64,000 bases of DNA from Shouchella hunanensis. GTDB lineage: Bacteria; Bacillota; Bacilli; Bacillales; Bacillaceae_D. Below the pieces are notes generated by a model. The model saw only the letters and a program-made list of their open reading frames with translations, searched no databases and was not told the origin of the DNA. Location: NCBI RefSeq assembly GCF_028735875.1, contig NZ_CP117834.1:1290001-1354000 (forward strand), in the 5' to 3' direction. Position numbers and translations under genes: made by a program. Below, piece by piece: positions 18,188-27,667 of the stretch (the first letter of the stretch is position 1; each line of letters begins with the position of its first letter).

Positions 18188-18272
18188 TGTCTACGTACCT
18201 CGTTTCAAAAGGATATAGGGTACCATTCCTTTTTCAACGACTCCTTAAACGTCATAACAATGTCAAACGTGA

Positions 18273-20273
18273 CTAGTCGTTCCATTCAAACTTCGCAATC
18301 ATTTCTTCTAATTCATCAGCAAGTTGCGCAAGATTTGTTGTTGAGCTTAAGATTTCTTCCATAGATGCGAGTTGTTCCTCGGTCGATGCCGATACATTTT
18401 GAATACTAGCAGATGTCGTTTCACTTGCAGTGGCAATCTGTTCATAAGAAAGCATAAATTGCTCGGTTTGATTGGCCATTGCTTTCACTTCATCTGTGAC
18501 AAGATGTATTTTTTCGGTTACTTGATTCATGTGATTCTGAATGAAAGCGAAGGATTGGCCAGTTTCTTCAATAATATGAACGCCTTTTCTTACTTCTCCT
18601 TCTCCCGCATTCATTTCCTGCACAACGACTTTCGTTTCGTTCTGAACGGTATTGATTTGATCCTGCACGGTTTTTGCAGCATTATTCGATTGCTCTGCAA
18701 GCTTTCGTACTTCATCCGCAACGACAGCGAATCCTCGACCATTTTCTCCAGCTCTAGCCGCTTCAATAGAAGCATTTAGTGCCAGTAGATTCGTTTGTTC
18801 CGCTATATCGGAAATCATTTGACTGACCTGGTTAATCGTTGCTGCCTGTTTCTCTAGGTTCTCCACCGTTGTGGCGATAGAAGATACTTTATGTTGAATC
18901 GCATTCATTTGTTGAACACTGCTTTTAATCCCTTGTTGACCAGTTTGTACAGCAACAACAGCGTCATTTATTGCTTTTGTTACTTGTTGAGTCGACTGCT
19001 GCACATCCATAATTCCTCTAGAAACCGTCGTCGCAGCTGCTTTTCCTTGATCCATACTCGTCGTTTGCTCATCCACACTGCCCGATACTTCTTGAATGGC
19101 TAATGTAATTTGTTCAGTTGCCTGCATATTCTGCTCGGTACTTGCCTGTAATTGTTCAGACGACGCAGCTAAATAGGTTGATTTATCTTGAATTCCTCTA
19201 ATGGTTTGAATGAGAGATTGTCGCATGTCTTCAAACGAATCAGCTAACTGTCCGACTTCATCTTTGAAGGTAGACTTTACGCTGTACGTTGAACTTAAGT
19301 TCCCTTGACTAATAACCGTTGCAACGTTTGATAGTCCGGAAATAGGGCGTACAATCGCACGAACGATAGCGAAAATAATAACGGATCCAATCAGTAATGT
19401 GACAATGATTACGATTAACATTGAGTAAAGAATTGGCTGTACCAGTTGACTCACTTCATTTGGTAACATCGCTCCGGCAAGCACCCAATTCGTTGGTAAA
19501 ACGGTATCATATGTGATTTGCCGTGGATCTTCACCATCTACTTGAAACTCAAACTGTCCTGATTCTCCACCCTCTACAAACTGAGCACTGAGGGTTGCTG
19601 GGACGTACTCGCCAGAATTTAATACAGGATGATAGACAACTCTCGAAAGGTGGTCTACTAAAAACAAGTAGCCTGTACTTCCAATCGAAGCATCTGCTAC
19701 ATAGGATAGAATTGGGTTGAAATCGACTCGCATTGCTAAAACGTTTCCTCGATCGCTTGTCAAGGATGCAAAAAGAATATCTGTCTCGTCTTCATTTGAA
19801 AAAATTGGTTCACTTACCGCTACATCGGTTTGCCTCCCAAAAAGATCTCGTAACCAAGTGAATTCTAATACACCATACTGTTCAGAAAGTTCTTCTGTAT
19901 TTGCTACTGATTCAATGGAGCCATCTGCTTGGTAAACGGTTCCCTCACCCTTGTTGTTGACAATGTATACTTCACGCAGACGATTATCTTCTCCAAATAA
20001 AACTTCTAATTGATTTGCTATGTCGTCAGATGAAGCATTTGCATCGATGGTATCGCCAGTAAAAGCAGCTAATTCGGTTTGCAAACCCATGTATTGTTGC
20101 AAGGATGCATGAACATTGGCTGTCATTTGCTCTGCTTGAGCATTCATTGTACTTTCAACATTTTCCCTTGTTGATAAATAAGAAAATACCCCAATGACTA
20201 AACTCGGTATGACAAGCATTAAACCAAAAGCCAGCATTAATTTCCATTTTAAGCTTACCTTTTTTTGTTTCAT
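18273..20273 (-). CDS. Methyl-accepting chemotaxis protein with extracellular dCache sensor
   Basis: The 666-residue receptor has a membrane segment at about residues 10-32, an extracellular double-Cache ligand domain (about 35-275, with [15 protein letters not shown]), a second membrane segment at about 283-305, a HAMP domain and a long cytoplasmic signalling coiled coil. The conserved hairpin tip is present near residue 500 ([19 protein letters not shown]). Such receptors control CheA kinase activity in response to small ligands; Cache-type Bacillus receptors often sense amino acids. A sigma-D-like promoter precedes it. GGTGAAAA serves as ribosome site. Confidence 0.93.
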   Translation of the reverse strand: MKQKKVSLKWKLMLAFGLMLVIPSLVIGVFSYLSTRENVESTMNAQAEQMTANVHASLQQYMGLQTELAAFTGDTIDANASSDDIANQLEVLFGEDNRLREVYIVNNKGEGTVYQADGSIESVANTEELSEQYGVLEFTWLRDLFGRQTDVAVSEPIFSNEDETDILFASLTSDRGNVLAMRVDFNPILSYVADASIGSTGYLFLVDHLSRVVYHPVLNSGEYVPATLSAQFVEGGESGQFEFQVDGEDPRQITYDTVLPTNWVLAGAMLPNEVSQLVQPILYSMLIVIIVTLLIGSVIIFAIVRAIVRPISGLSNVATVISQGNLSSTYSVKSTFKDEVGQLADSFEDMRQSLIQTIRGIQDKSTYLAASSEQLQASTEQNMQATEQITLAIQEVSGSVDEQTTSMDQGKAAATTVSRGIMDVQQSTQQVTKAINDAVVAVQTGQQGIKSSVQQMNAIQHKVSSIATTVENLEKQAATINQVSQMISDIAEQTNLLALNASIEAARAGENGRGFAVVADEVRKLAEQSNNAAKTVQDQINTVQNETKVVVQEMNAGEGEVRKGVHIIEETGQSFAFIQNHMNQVTEKIHLVTDEVKAMANQTEQFMLSYEQIATASETTSASIQNVSASTEEQLASMEEILSSTTNLAQLADELEEMIAKFEWND

Positions 20274-20301
20274 CTATTTTCACCTCAATCTTCTACTTTT
20301 T

Positions 20302-20327
20302 ATTTCGGCTAGTTGATCGCTTTTCTA
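20302..20327 (-). promoter_or_regulatory. Sigma-D-like (motility) promoter of the chemoreceptor
   Basis: On the minus strand TAGA (20327-20324), 14 bases and GCCGAAAT (20309-20302) match the sigma-D consensus TAAA-N15-GCCGATAT closely. It lies about 30 bases upstream of the start codon. Confidence 0.65.
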
Positions 20328-20409
20328 AAGACTCTAGATTGATATTTGAAGAATTGTGCGAAAAAAGTTATCATTTTACCTAAACAGAAAATGAAAGGGT
20401 GACTTTTTT

Positions 20410-22173
20410 ATGCAGCTTACTGACTTTTTAAAAGTGGATACAGCAACAAACCCGCACTTTCACCCACATCACCTAACGAAGCTTGTCTATCTAAATAATG
20501 CTACTGGGCTTCCGCAAGCTTATGAGTACGATATTGAATCGCAACAAACGACTCGCCTAGTTGAAACATCAGAACGAATGATGCTCGCTACATATATTGA
20601 GAATGACCTCCTCATTGGAATGGATTATGGGGTAAATGAAAAGCAACAATTGTATTTATGGAAACATAAAGAGGACCTTGTTCCGCTAACAAACGACCCT
20701 TCGCATATTCATCATTTCGGAGGGGTATCCCCAAATAAAGAATGGATTGCCTGGAGTAGCAATCGCAGGCATGAACAATTTTTCGACGTGTATATTCAAC
20801 ATGTATCGACACTTGCCATTCAGTGTGTGTATGAAGATGATGCTCGTCATGACCCTGTCTGTTTTCATCCAGATGGCCACCATTTGTTAATAAAGAAAAC
20901 GAATACGAATTTAGATAATGACTTAGGTCTATTACATTTAGAAACAAAAGAAATAGAATGGTTAACGCCACATGACAATGAAGCCTCTTTTACAGATGCG
21001 GCTTTTAGCCATGATGGCAAGTTTCTTTATCTTTTGACGAACGTCGGACGTGAATATAGTGGCATTGCTCGCTTACATCTTCAATCGAAAGAGTTGGAAT
21101 GGCTCTATACAGGCAATTGGGATTACGAAGCCTTAACACTTAGTCATGACGGTACCTATATGGCTTATGCAGTAAATGAAGGAGGCGTATCACATGCTTA
21201 TCTTACTCACCTCCCGTCACAAACAGAGAAAAAGCTTCCAATTAAAACAGGGGTTGTTACAAGTTTCACTTTTTCTAATGACGTAACTCAACTCGTTTTC
21301 TCTCTCGATGGCGCTGCAAACCCTGCTGCACTATGGTGCTACCACCTAGAGGAGCAGACTGTAACAAAGCTCGAAAACAGCACACGGAAACATACTGTCC
21401 AAGAGATACTACGAGAGCCTGAACAACTTTCATTCACCAGCTCTGATGGGGAGACCATTCCATCTTTTTACTACAAACCAGACGGGAATGGTCCTTACCC
21501 AACCGTCATTTTTGTACATGGCGGTCCTGAAAGCCAAATTCGTTCTGTCTACAATCCATTTTTACAGTACTTTGTTTCGAAGGGATTCGCCGTATGCACA
21601 CCGAATGTGCGCGGCAGCACAGGCTATGGGAAACGCTACCATCACTTAGATGATAAGCGAAAACGTATGGATGCTGTAAGGGATTTACATGAGCTTGCAG
21701 AATGGTTAAAAACAGAAGGATTTGCTCACCCTGACAAGATCGCTGTAATGGGCAGAAGCTACGGAGGGTTTATGGTGCTTGCTGCTATTACCCGTTATCC
21801 AACACAGTGGGCGGCTGCCATTGATATTGTTGGCATTTCCAGCTTTAAATCGTTTCTCGAAAACACAAGTATTTGGCGACGAAAAGTACGGGAAGATGAG
21901 TACGGTTCCCTTGAAGAAGATCGTGACTTTTTCGATGCGATTGATCCCATTCATAAAGTAGATGACATTAAGGCTCCCCTTCTTGTGCTGCATGGACGGA
22001 ACGATCCACGTGTACCCATTTCAGAAGCCGAGCAAATCGTTGAACAGCTAAAGCATCGTCATCATCCCGTCGATTCGCTTTACTTTGAAAATGAAGGGCA
22101 CTTCTTCGTTCGCTACGAAAACAACGTCGCTGCATATGAGAAGTCGTTTGCATTTTTAACGGAGTGGCTTTGA
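20410..22173 (+). CDS. S9 family serine peptidase (prolyl oligopeptidase-like)
   Basis: The 587-residue protein has an N-terminal beta-propeller built of about 50-residue blade repeats (residues 20-340) and a C-terminal alpha/beta hydrolase domain. The catalytic serine lies in GRSYGGFMVL, the aspartate in VLHGRNDPRVP and the histidine in NEGHFF. The oxyanion motif HGGPESQ is also present. No signal peptide is seen, so it is probably a cytoplasmic acylaminoacyl- or dipeptidyl-peptidase-like enzyme acting on short peptides. A GAAAGGGTG site precedes the ATG. It is a single-gene unit. Confidence 0.9.
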   Translation: MQLTDFLKVDTATNPHFHPHHLTKLVYLNNATGLPQAYEYDIESQQTTRLVETSERMMLATYIENDLLIGMDYGVNEKQQLYLWKHKEDLVPLTNDPSHIHHFGGVSPNKEWIAWSSNRRHEQFFDVYIQHVSTLAIQCVYEDDARHDPVCFHPDGHHLLIKKTNTNLDNDLGLLHLETKEIEWLTPHDNEASFTDAAFSHDGKFLYLLTNVGREYSGIARLHLQSKELEWLYTGNWDYEALTLSHDGTYMAYAVNEGGVSHAYLTHLPSQTEKKLPIKTGVVTSFTFSNDVTQLVFSLDGAANPAALWCYHLEEQTVTKLENSTRKHTVQEILREPEQLSFTSSDGETIPSFYYKPDGNGPYPTVIFVHGGPESQIRSVYNPFLQYFVSKGFAVCTPNVRGSTGYGKRYHHLDDKRKRMDAVRDLHELAEWLKTEGFAHPDKIAVMGRSYGGFMVLAAITRYPTQWAAAIDIVGISSFKSFLENTSIWRRKVREDEYGSLEEDRDFFDAIDPIHKVDDIKAPLLVLHGRNDPRVPISEAEQIVEQLKHRHHPVDSLYFENEGHFFVRYENNVAAYEKSFAFLTEWL

Positions 22174-22177
22174 AAAA

Positions 22178-22216
22178 GGAAAACACCTCCACCTTAATTA
22201 AGGCGGAGGTGTTTGG
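22178..22216. terminator. Bidirectional terminator
   Basis: AAACACCTCC (22181-22190) pairs with GGAGGTGTTT (22205-22214) and an inner CCTTAATTAAGG palindrome extends the stem. It lies between convergent genes. Confidence 0.88.
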
Positions 22217-22217
22217 T

Positions 22218-23885
22218 TTATCCTTCCCGTTTCTCATGAATCAGCTGGTTTTTCATATCTGTCAAGTCGTCTGATAAAGAGACAGGATAGACTTCTGGTA
22301 CTTCTAAACGTAAATATTCTTCCCAAAACGATTGCTTTTGATACGCATGGTAGTCTCGCACTTCTTTCAAAGAAGGCACATCGTAGACAAGTTCCCCATT
22401 CTCAAATATCGGTTTTAGCAATTCAACCGCTTTAAAATCCCGAATTCGTTTCGCTTTTAGTGGGTTGCGTGGGTGCTTCAAAAGTATTTCATTTTTTCCA
22501 TCCAACGTTTCATGATCCAAGCAGACATAATCGCCCTTTGCCATCCCATCGTCGCCAAAAAGACGGTACACTTTTTTGCGTCCAGGATTTAAAATCTTTT
22601 CAATACTTTCCGAGATTTTAATCAGAGCGACCCAATCTTCTTTCTGATAGCTACCAGATTCAATCTCTGAATCGAGGGGGCGTCTTGCTACAATTTTATG
22701 AACGCCTCCTAATGCTGGGTTATCGTAGGCCGTAATAAATTTTGTGCCAACACCCCAGATATCTACTTTTGCCCCTTGTTGCTTTAGAGAAGCAATTGTA
22801 TATTCATCAAGATCGTTCGTCGCAGCAATCTTCACATGCTCTAAACCTTCTTCATCAAGACGCTTACGTACTTTTTTCGATAAGTAGGCTAAGTCTCCGC
22901 TGTCTAATCGGACAGCCGTCATTTCATAGCCTTTTTCCTTAAGGCGATGCGCTGTTTCAATCGCATGAGGCAGTCCGCTTCCAAGTGTATCCGTTGTATC
23001 AAGAAGGGGAATGGTCTTTTGCGGGAAAACATCTGCATACGCAAGAAACGCTTCTAACTCAGATGGATGGAACATAATAAACACATGCGCTTGCGTACCT
23101 GTAATAGGCATAGAAAATTTCTTTCCTGCCTTCACGTTACTGGTAGCGTCAAACCCAGCAATATAAGCCATTTTTGCTCCATACACACTCGCATCTCTTC
23201 CTTGGGCACGTCTTTTTCCCATTTCAAGCAAACCATCTTCCCCTGCGATGGTTTTAATACGGGCTCCCTTTGTCAGGACTAGAGACTCCGCATTCACAAT
23301 GTTTAACAACATCGCTTCAATCCAAATACATTCCCAAACAGGGGCTTCAATGCGAATAAGAGGCGTATTAGGAAAGACCAAGTTTCCCTCTTCAACCGCA
23401 TGCAAATCCCCACTAAAGCGCAAAGAACGTAAGTCATCTAGAAACGCTTCGTCAAAGCCCTCTGATTGTTCTCTTAAATAACGGATATCACTTTCATTAA
23501 AGTATAAGTTCTGTATCGTATCAATCAAATGGCCAAGCCCACCAAACGCGACATAACCGCCTAATTCCGTGCTAAATTCACCAACACCGCGAACAAAAGG
23601 GGCTTTCCGATAGAAATCATCAAAAACAACTTGAGTTTGATGAAGTCCTTCTTTCCATAAGGCATACATCATCGTAATGGCATAATAATCCACATCAAGC
23701 CCATAATCCTCTGAAGGATTGTAGTATGGGGTCACATGATGAGCGTTTCCGCCACATCGAATGCACACTTCTTCACTGGAAGACTCGTTTGAAAAACTTG
23801 GTTGGTCACACTCTTTACATATATGTACATAGCGATAACGAGTAGGCTTTACAAAATCAAAGATTGTTTTCATATGTTCAGACAT
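22218..23885 (-). CDS. pncB: Nicotinate phosphoribosyltransferase
   Basis: From the ATG at 23885 (AAAGGAGC site upstream) the gene encodes 555 residues. It converts nicotinate and PRPP to nicotinate mononucleotide in NAD salvage. Diagnostic regions are DYYAITMMYAL near the start of the catalytic part, FGGLGHLIDTIQN, EGNLVFPNTPLIRIEAP, the GTQAHVFIM loop with a conserved His, and VRLDSGDLAYLSKKVR, which binds phosphoribose. An N-terminal zinc-ribbon-like segment (CKEC...CIRCGG, residues 22-46) precedes the catalytic domain and makes the protein longer than the roughly 490-residue B. subtilis enzyme. Upstream in-frame codons encode a basic stretch without a ribosome site. Confidence 0.92.
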   Translation of the reverse strand: MSEHMKTIFDFVKPTRYRYVHICKECDQPSFSNESSSEEVCIRCGGNAHHVTPYYNPSEDYGLDVDYYAITMMYALWKEGLHQTQVVFDDFYRKAPFVRGVGEFSTELGGYVAFGGLGHLIDTIQNLYFNESDIRYLREQSEGFDEAFLDDLRSLRFSGDLHAVEEGNLVFPNTPLIRIEAPVWECIWIEAMLLNIVNAESLVLTKGARIKTIAGEDGLLEMGKRRAQGRDASVYGAKMAYIAGFDATSNVKAGKKFSMPITGTQAHVFIMFHPSELEAFLAYADVFPQKTIPLLDTTDTLGSGLPHAIETAHRLKEKGYEMTAVRLDSGDLAYLSKKVRKRLDEEGLEHVKIAATNDLDEYTIASLKQQGAKVDIWGVGTKFITAYDNPALGGVHKIVARRPLDSEIESGSYQKEDWVALIKISESIEKILNPGRKKVYRLFGDDGMAKGDYVCLDHETLDGKNEILLKHPRNPLKAKRIRDFKAVELLKPIFENGELVYDVPSLKEVRDYHAYQKQSFWEEYLRLEVPEVYPVSLSDDLTDMKNQLIHEKREG

Positions 23886-23995
23886 CTTTCTGCTCCTTTG
23901 TGATCTACGCTTTTCACGCATATAAGTCATCAAAAGTATACTCTTGTTTCCCCTTCATTTCAAATCCATCGTCCCTCTACGTGTTTATACACAAA

Positions 23996-24023
23996 AAACG
24001 CCCTGCATTCTGCTAGGGCGTTT
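23996..24023 (-). terminator. Terminator of rocD
   Basis: AAACGCCCT (23996-24004) pairs with AGGGCGTTT (24015-24023), with six T residues in all on the minus strand. Confidence 0.8.
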
Positions 24024-24034
24024 CCTCATGACAA

Positions 24035-25228
24035 TTAAGCAGAGAGAACGTCTTTTATTTGTTCGAGTGCATGATCAAGCTCTTCCTTCGTAATGATTAA
24101 AGGCGGTGCGAAGCGAATGACATTCTCATGTGTTTCTTTACACAATAACCCCCGTTCCTTTAATTGTTCACAATAAGGACGGGCTGATTCTGTTAATTCA
24201 ATTCCAATAAATAAACCGCGTCCACGCACCTCTTTAATTGAAGGGTGTGTTAACGCCTTTAACTCATTAATAAAATAATCACCGAGTTCTTGAGCATTTT
24301 TTACTAACGCTTCTTCTTCTAAAATTTCTAATGCAGCAACAGAGACTGCACAAGCAAGTGGATTTCCGCCAAACGTTGAGCCGTGGGAGCCAGGCTCAAA
24401 GACACCTAACACATCTTTATTCGCCGCAACAGCTGAGATAGGTAAAATCCCTCCACCAAGAGCCTTACCGAGAATGTACATATCTGGTTCCACGTTTTCA
24501 TGGTCGCATGCAAACCACTTGCCCGTTCGGCCAAGTCCCGCTTGTATCTCGTCTGCTATAAAGAGAATTGTATTGTCTGTACAGATGTCTCGTACTTGCT
24601 GCAAGTACCCATTAGGAGGTATGAGTATTCCAGCCTCTCCTTGAATAGGTTCAACAAGAAAGGCCACCGTATATTCGGAAATGGCTTCTTTTAGTGCCTC
24701 TGCGTCACCATACGGAATGACTTTTATGCCTGGTAGCAATGGTCCAAAACCTCGCTTATATTCTTCACTTGAAGAAAGGGAGACAGCAGCTAATGTTCGT
24801 CCGTGAAAATTATTTGAGCAGACAATGATTTCAGCTTTATTGGTTACAATTTTTTTGTTTTCATATCCCCACCGCCGCGCGGCTTTTAAAGCGGTTTCAA
24901 CAGCTTCCGCACCTGTATTCATTGGTAAAATCATTTCTTTATTCGTAAGTGAAGCCACTTTTTCATAAAAAGGCGCCAGCTGATCATTGTGAAATGCCCG
25001 CGAGGTTAACGTGACTCGCTCCGCTTGGTCTTTTAATGTTTGGATTAATTTCGGATGGCAATGACCTTGATTTAAGGCGGAATAGGCACTTAACATATCA
25101 AGATAGCGATTACCCTCTGCATCCCATACCCATACACCCTTTGCTTTAGAAATGACGATTGGCAATGGATGATAGTTATTTGCACCGTATTGCTCTGTTT
25201 TCTTAATAATCTCTGTTGACTTAGACAT
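24035..25228 (-). CDS. rocD: Ornithine aminotransferase
   Basis: The 397-residue class III PLP aminotransferase begins [23 protein letters not shown]. It has the substrate and cofactor motifs of ornithine aminotransferase ([51 protein letters not shown]) and the PLP lysine in ILGKALGGG. It converts ornithine and 2-oxoglutarate to glutamate semialdehyde and glutamate in arginine degradation. The second ATG (25228) is chosen because AAGGAGG abuts the first one. It is not linked to other roc genes in this window. Confidence 0.93.
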   Translation of the reverse strand: MSKSTEIIKKTEQYGANNYHPLPIVISKAKGVWVWDAEGNRYLDMLSAYSALNQGHCHPKLIQTLKDQAERVTLTSRAFHNDQLAPFYEKVASLTNKEMILPMNTGAEAVETALKAARRWGYENKKIVTNKAEIIVCSNNFHGRTLAAVSLSSSEEYKRGFGPLLPGIKVIPYGDAEALKEAISEYTVAFLVEPIQGEAGILIPPNGYLQQVRDICTDNTILFIADEIQAGLGRTGKWFACDHENVEPDMYILGKALGGGILPISAVAANKDVLGVFEPGSHGSTFGGNPLACAVSVAALEILEEEALVKNAQELGDYFINELKALTHPSIKEVRGRGLFIGIELTESARPYCEQLKERGLLCKETHENVIRFAPPLIITKEELDHALEQIKDVLSA

Positions 25229-25346
25229 AGTCATCCTCCTTCAGTACTGTGCTTCCACTTATGTCTCTTCGCTTTAAAGAAATGAATTCCTGCTACATTT
25301 GTCAGGAAAAAAGGTGTTAAGATGAGATGAGTAGGAGGTACAGCGT

Positions 25347-26570
25347 ATGAATTCTGATATAAGACGCGTGCACCATGTCATTTTTTTGGCATCGGTTTTT
25401 TGTTTTTGGCTTGCTACGTATAGTTACGTACCGATCTTTAGCCTTTATTTAGAATCCATTCCATTCAGCTACGGGTCGATTGGGATCATTTTAGGAAGTT
25501 ACGGTGTAACACAAGTGCTCCTTCGCTTTCCTTTAGGTGTTTTACTCGATAAACTTACCACGCTACGCAAGCATTTTTACGTTGGTGGGTTTGTTGTAGC
25601 CATTGTGAGTGGCTTTATCCTGTTGTTCTCAAGCTCTTTTTTTTGGATTTTAACTGGTCGCCTCCTCGCAGGTGTCACTGCTGCCATGTGGGTAATGGCA
25701 ACCATCATGTACGCAGAGTACTTTCAGTCGAACCATACGAGTAAAGCGATGGGCTTGCTACAATTTTCAACAGTCATGCCCCAGTTTCTTAGCATGTTAA
25801 CAGCGGGATTACTCGTTGAATGGATGGGCTTTGCTCTTCCATTTTGGTCTGGTATTGCGGCTGCATCCGTCGGTCTCTTACTCGCTTTGTCAATAAAGGT
25901 TGTACCTAGTCATATTGAAAAAAGACAACGGTTATCGATCGCTCTCATCATCCGTTCTACCGTTACAATGAGGTCATTACTACCGATTACGCTCGTCTCT
26001 CTTTTTGCACATGCCTTGCTCTTTATTTCCATATTTGGCTTTACCCCTGTATATGCCGGTTCTCATGGCATAGGTGAAGGTGCAATGGTTTGGATTATGA
26101 CTGCCTTTTTCGTTCCTCATGCAGCTGCATCCATCTTTATCGCTCTTATAAATTTGCCGCCTAAATTAGAGCAACTACTAATGATTAGCAGTTTAATGGT
26201 TACAACCATTACATTCCTATTCCTACCGTTGGCTACTGGAATACTTTCCATTAGTCTCCTGCACGCCATTATTGGCTTAACCATTGGGATTCTCTTGCCC
26301 CTTTTATTATCACAAATTGCAAGCTTACCACCGGCTTCATTAAAGACATCTGTCATGGGATTTTATCAATCTGTTTACGCTATTGGCATCTTTATTGGTC
26401 CCTATCTAGCTGGTTTTGCTGCAGAACAGTTTGGTCTAAAGCACGTGTTTACTTTGGCAGCCATCATTAGCTTCATCGCATTAGCCATTGCGGTCCTTAC
26501 TAGATTAAGAGAAGGAAAACGACAATCAGCAGAGGCTGCTTCTAAAAACAAAAAGCTGAATCAGCTTTAA
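25347..26570 (+). CDS. MFS transporter
   Basis: The 407-residue protein has 12 predicted membrane segments and the motif-A-like loop LGVLLDKLTTLRKHF between segments 2 and 3, typical of major facilitator drug/proton antiporters. A GGAGG site precedes the ATG at 25347. The basic C-terminal tail (REGKRQSAEAASKNKK) is cytoplasmic. Substrate cannot be predicted; the closest general class is the YfmO/YbcL-type multidrug efflux group. It is a single-gene unit divergent from rocD. Confidence 0.85.
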   Translation: MNSDIRRVHHVIFLASVFCFWLATYSYVPIFSLYLESIPFSYGSIGIILGSYGVTQVLLRFPLGVLLDKLTTLRKHFYVGGFVVAIVSGFILLFSSSFFWILTGRLLAGVTAAMWVMATIMYAEYFQSNHTSKAMGLLQFSTVMPQFLSMLTAGLLVEWMGFALPFWSGIAAASVGLLLALSIKVVPSHIEKRQRLSIALIIRSTVTMRSLLPITLVSLFAHALLFISIFGFTPVYAGSHGIGEGAMVWIMTAFFVPHAAASIFIALINLPPKLEQLLMISSLMVTTITFLFLPLATGILSISLLHAIIGLTIGILLPLLLSQIASLPPASLKTSVMGFYQSVYAIGIFIGPYLAGFAAEQFGLKHVFTLAAIISFIALAIAVLTRLREGKRQSAEAASKNKKLNQL

Positions 26571-26590
26571 GGCATGATTCAGCTTTTCCT
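26551..26590. terminator. Bidirectional terminator MFS / tail operon
   Basis: AAAAGCTGAATCA (26551-26563) pairs with TGATTCAGCTTTT (26575-26587). It overlaps the end of the MFS gene and closes the tail operon from the other side. Confidence 0.88.
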
Positions 26591-27643
26591 TTATCCTGTT
26601 ATTAACCACGGTGAAGCATAGAAATCTCTTCTAAAAAGCTCACCTGATTCTGGGAAGGAAGTAGGCATTTGCCCATAAGGAATATTGGTTGCTCGATAGC
26701 CGCCAAAGACCGTATGAGGATTAGGACGCTCTGCTAAATTTCGTAAAAACACTTCTCCATTGAATCGTACGATAGGAATAACACTTCTTTGATGAAATCC
26801 ATTCCAATAGGCAGTGCCACGATCATGACGCGCAATCCAATATAAACCTTCTTCAAGTTCTTCATCAAGGGTTACATATCCCCAGCCACCGTTTGAAGAA
26901 ATCTCAATATCCTCTGATTCAAAGAGTAAGTCTTTTGGTCTTCCCGTGCCATCGTCTGAATAAATCCCTACTTTTGCTGCTACTGTATTCCCTGCGCTCC
27001 CTAAGCTCATCCCTGCACGTACAACTTTTGTTTTTCTTGTAACAGGAAACGGAAACGCATCTAATGTATCTCCATAGACAAGGATACTAAATGCAGGTAC
27101 ATGACTATTCACGTTGTATCCTTCTGCTGTAAAAGGATTGTAATCTCGTCGAAAATGAGATAAATAGGTCCCTGCCGTTGGATAAAATGGCTCTACTCCC
27201 CCGCCAGCACTTGCCATAGCGTCAATTTTATCTTTTAAGTCCTCAAGGCTTTGTTTTGTTTGAAGGACATCATCCGATAGCTGAGCTGTATTGGCTACCG
27301 CTTCATAGTCTGCAGTAATGACTGAATCGGCATGTTGTTGTGCTGCAAATACTACCGCTCCATAGGGAGGATACAATTCGTACTCGCCTGCATCAATTAA
27401 CGCCCCGTCACGATAAAGAACAGGCACAGGTTGGTCTAGCCAGTTTCGCTCTTCCCCTTCATAAATACGAAAGCGAAGGGTTGGGTCTGTTTGATCGCTA
27501 ACTGGAATTAAAGGTGCATTGCTTCTTGCAGTCGACTTCATGTTCAGAACTTGTTGAATTTTATTAATATCCTGCTGCACTCCTGATAGATGCGCAGATA
27601 ATATTGCTTCGCTTTTTAAATCCTTATAAGGCGTTTGTGCCAT
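26591..27643 (-). CDS. Phage tail-tip / receptor-binding-like protein
   Basis: The 350-residue product is the last gene of the tail operon, 24 bases after the GH18-like gene. The N-terminal half has a helical, probably trimerising segment (LKSEAILSAHLSGVQQDINKI), a small beta region and a second heptad-like stretch (LSDDVLQTKQSLEDLKDKID). The C-terminal half, from about residue 150, is beta-rich (for example VAAKVGIYSDDGTGRPKDLL, a jelly-roll-like pattern). This layout is usual for tail-fibre or appendage proteins that bind the target surface. The start MAQTPYK (27643) is ten bases after AAGGA; a GTG nine bases upstream is too close. No family is recognised with certainty. Confidence 0.6.
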   Translation of the reverse strand: MAQTPYKDLKSEAILSAHLSGVQQDINKIQQVLNMKSTARSNAPLIPVSDQTDPTLRFRIYEGEERNWLDQPVPVLYRDGALIDAGEYELYPPYGAVVFAAQQHADSVITADYEAVANTAQLSDDVLQTKQSLEDLKDKIDAMASAGGGVEPFYPTAGTYLSHFRRDYNPFTAEGYNVNSHVPAFSILVYGDTLDAFPFPVTRKTKVVRAGMSLGSAGNTVAAKVGIYSDDGTGRPKDLLFESEDIEISSNGGWGYVTLDEELEEGLYWIARHDRGTAYWNGFHQRSVIPIVRFNGEVFLRNLAERPNPHTVFGGYRATNIPYGQMPTSFPESGELFRRDFYASPWLITG

Positions 27644-27667
27644 TTTTTTCACATCCTTTTTTGTTTT

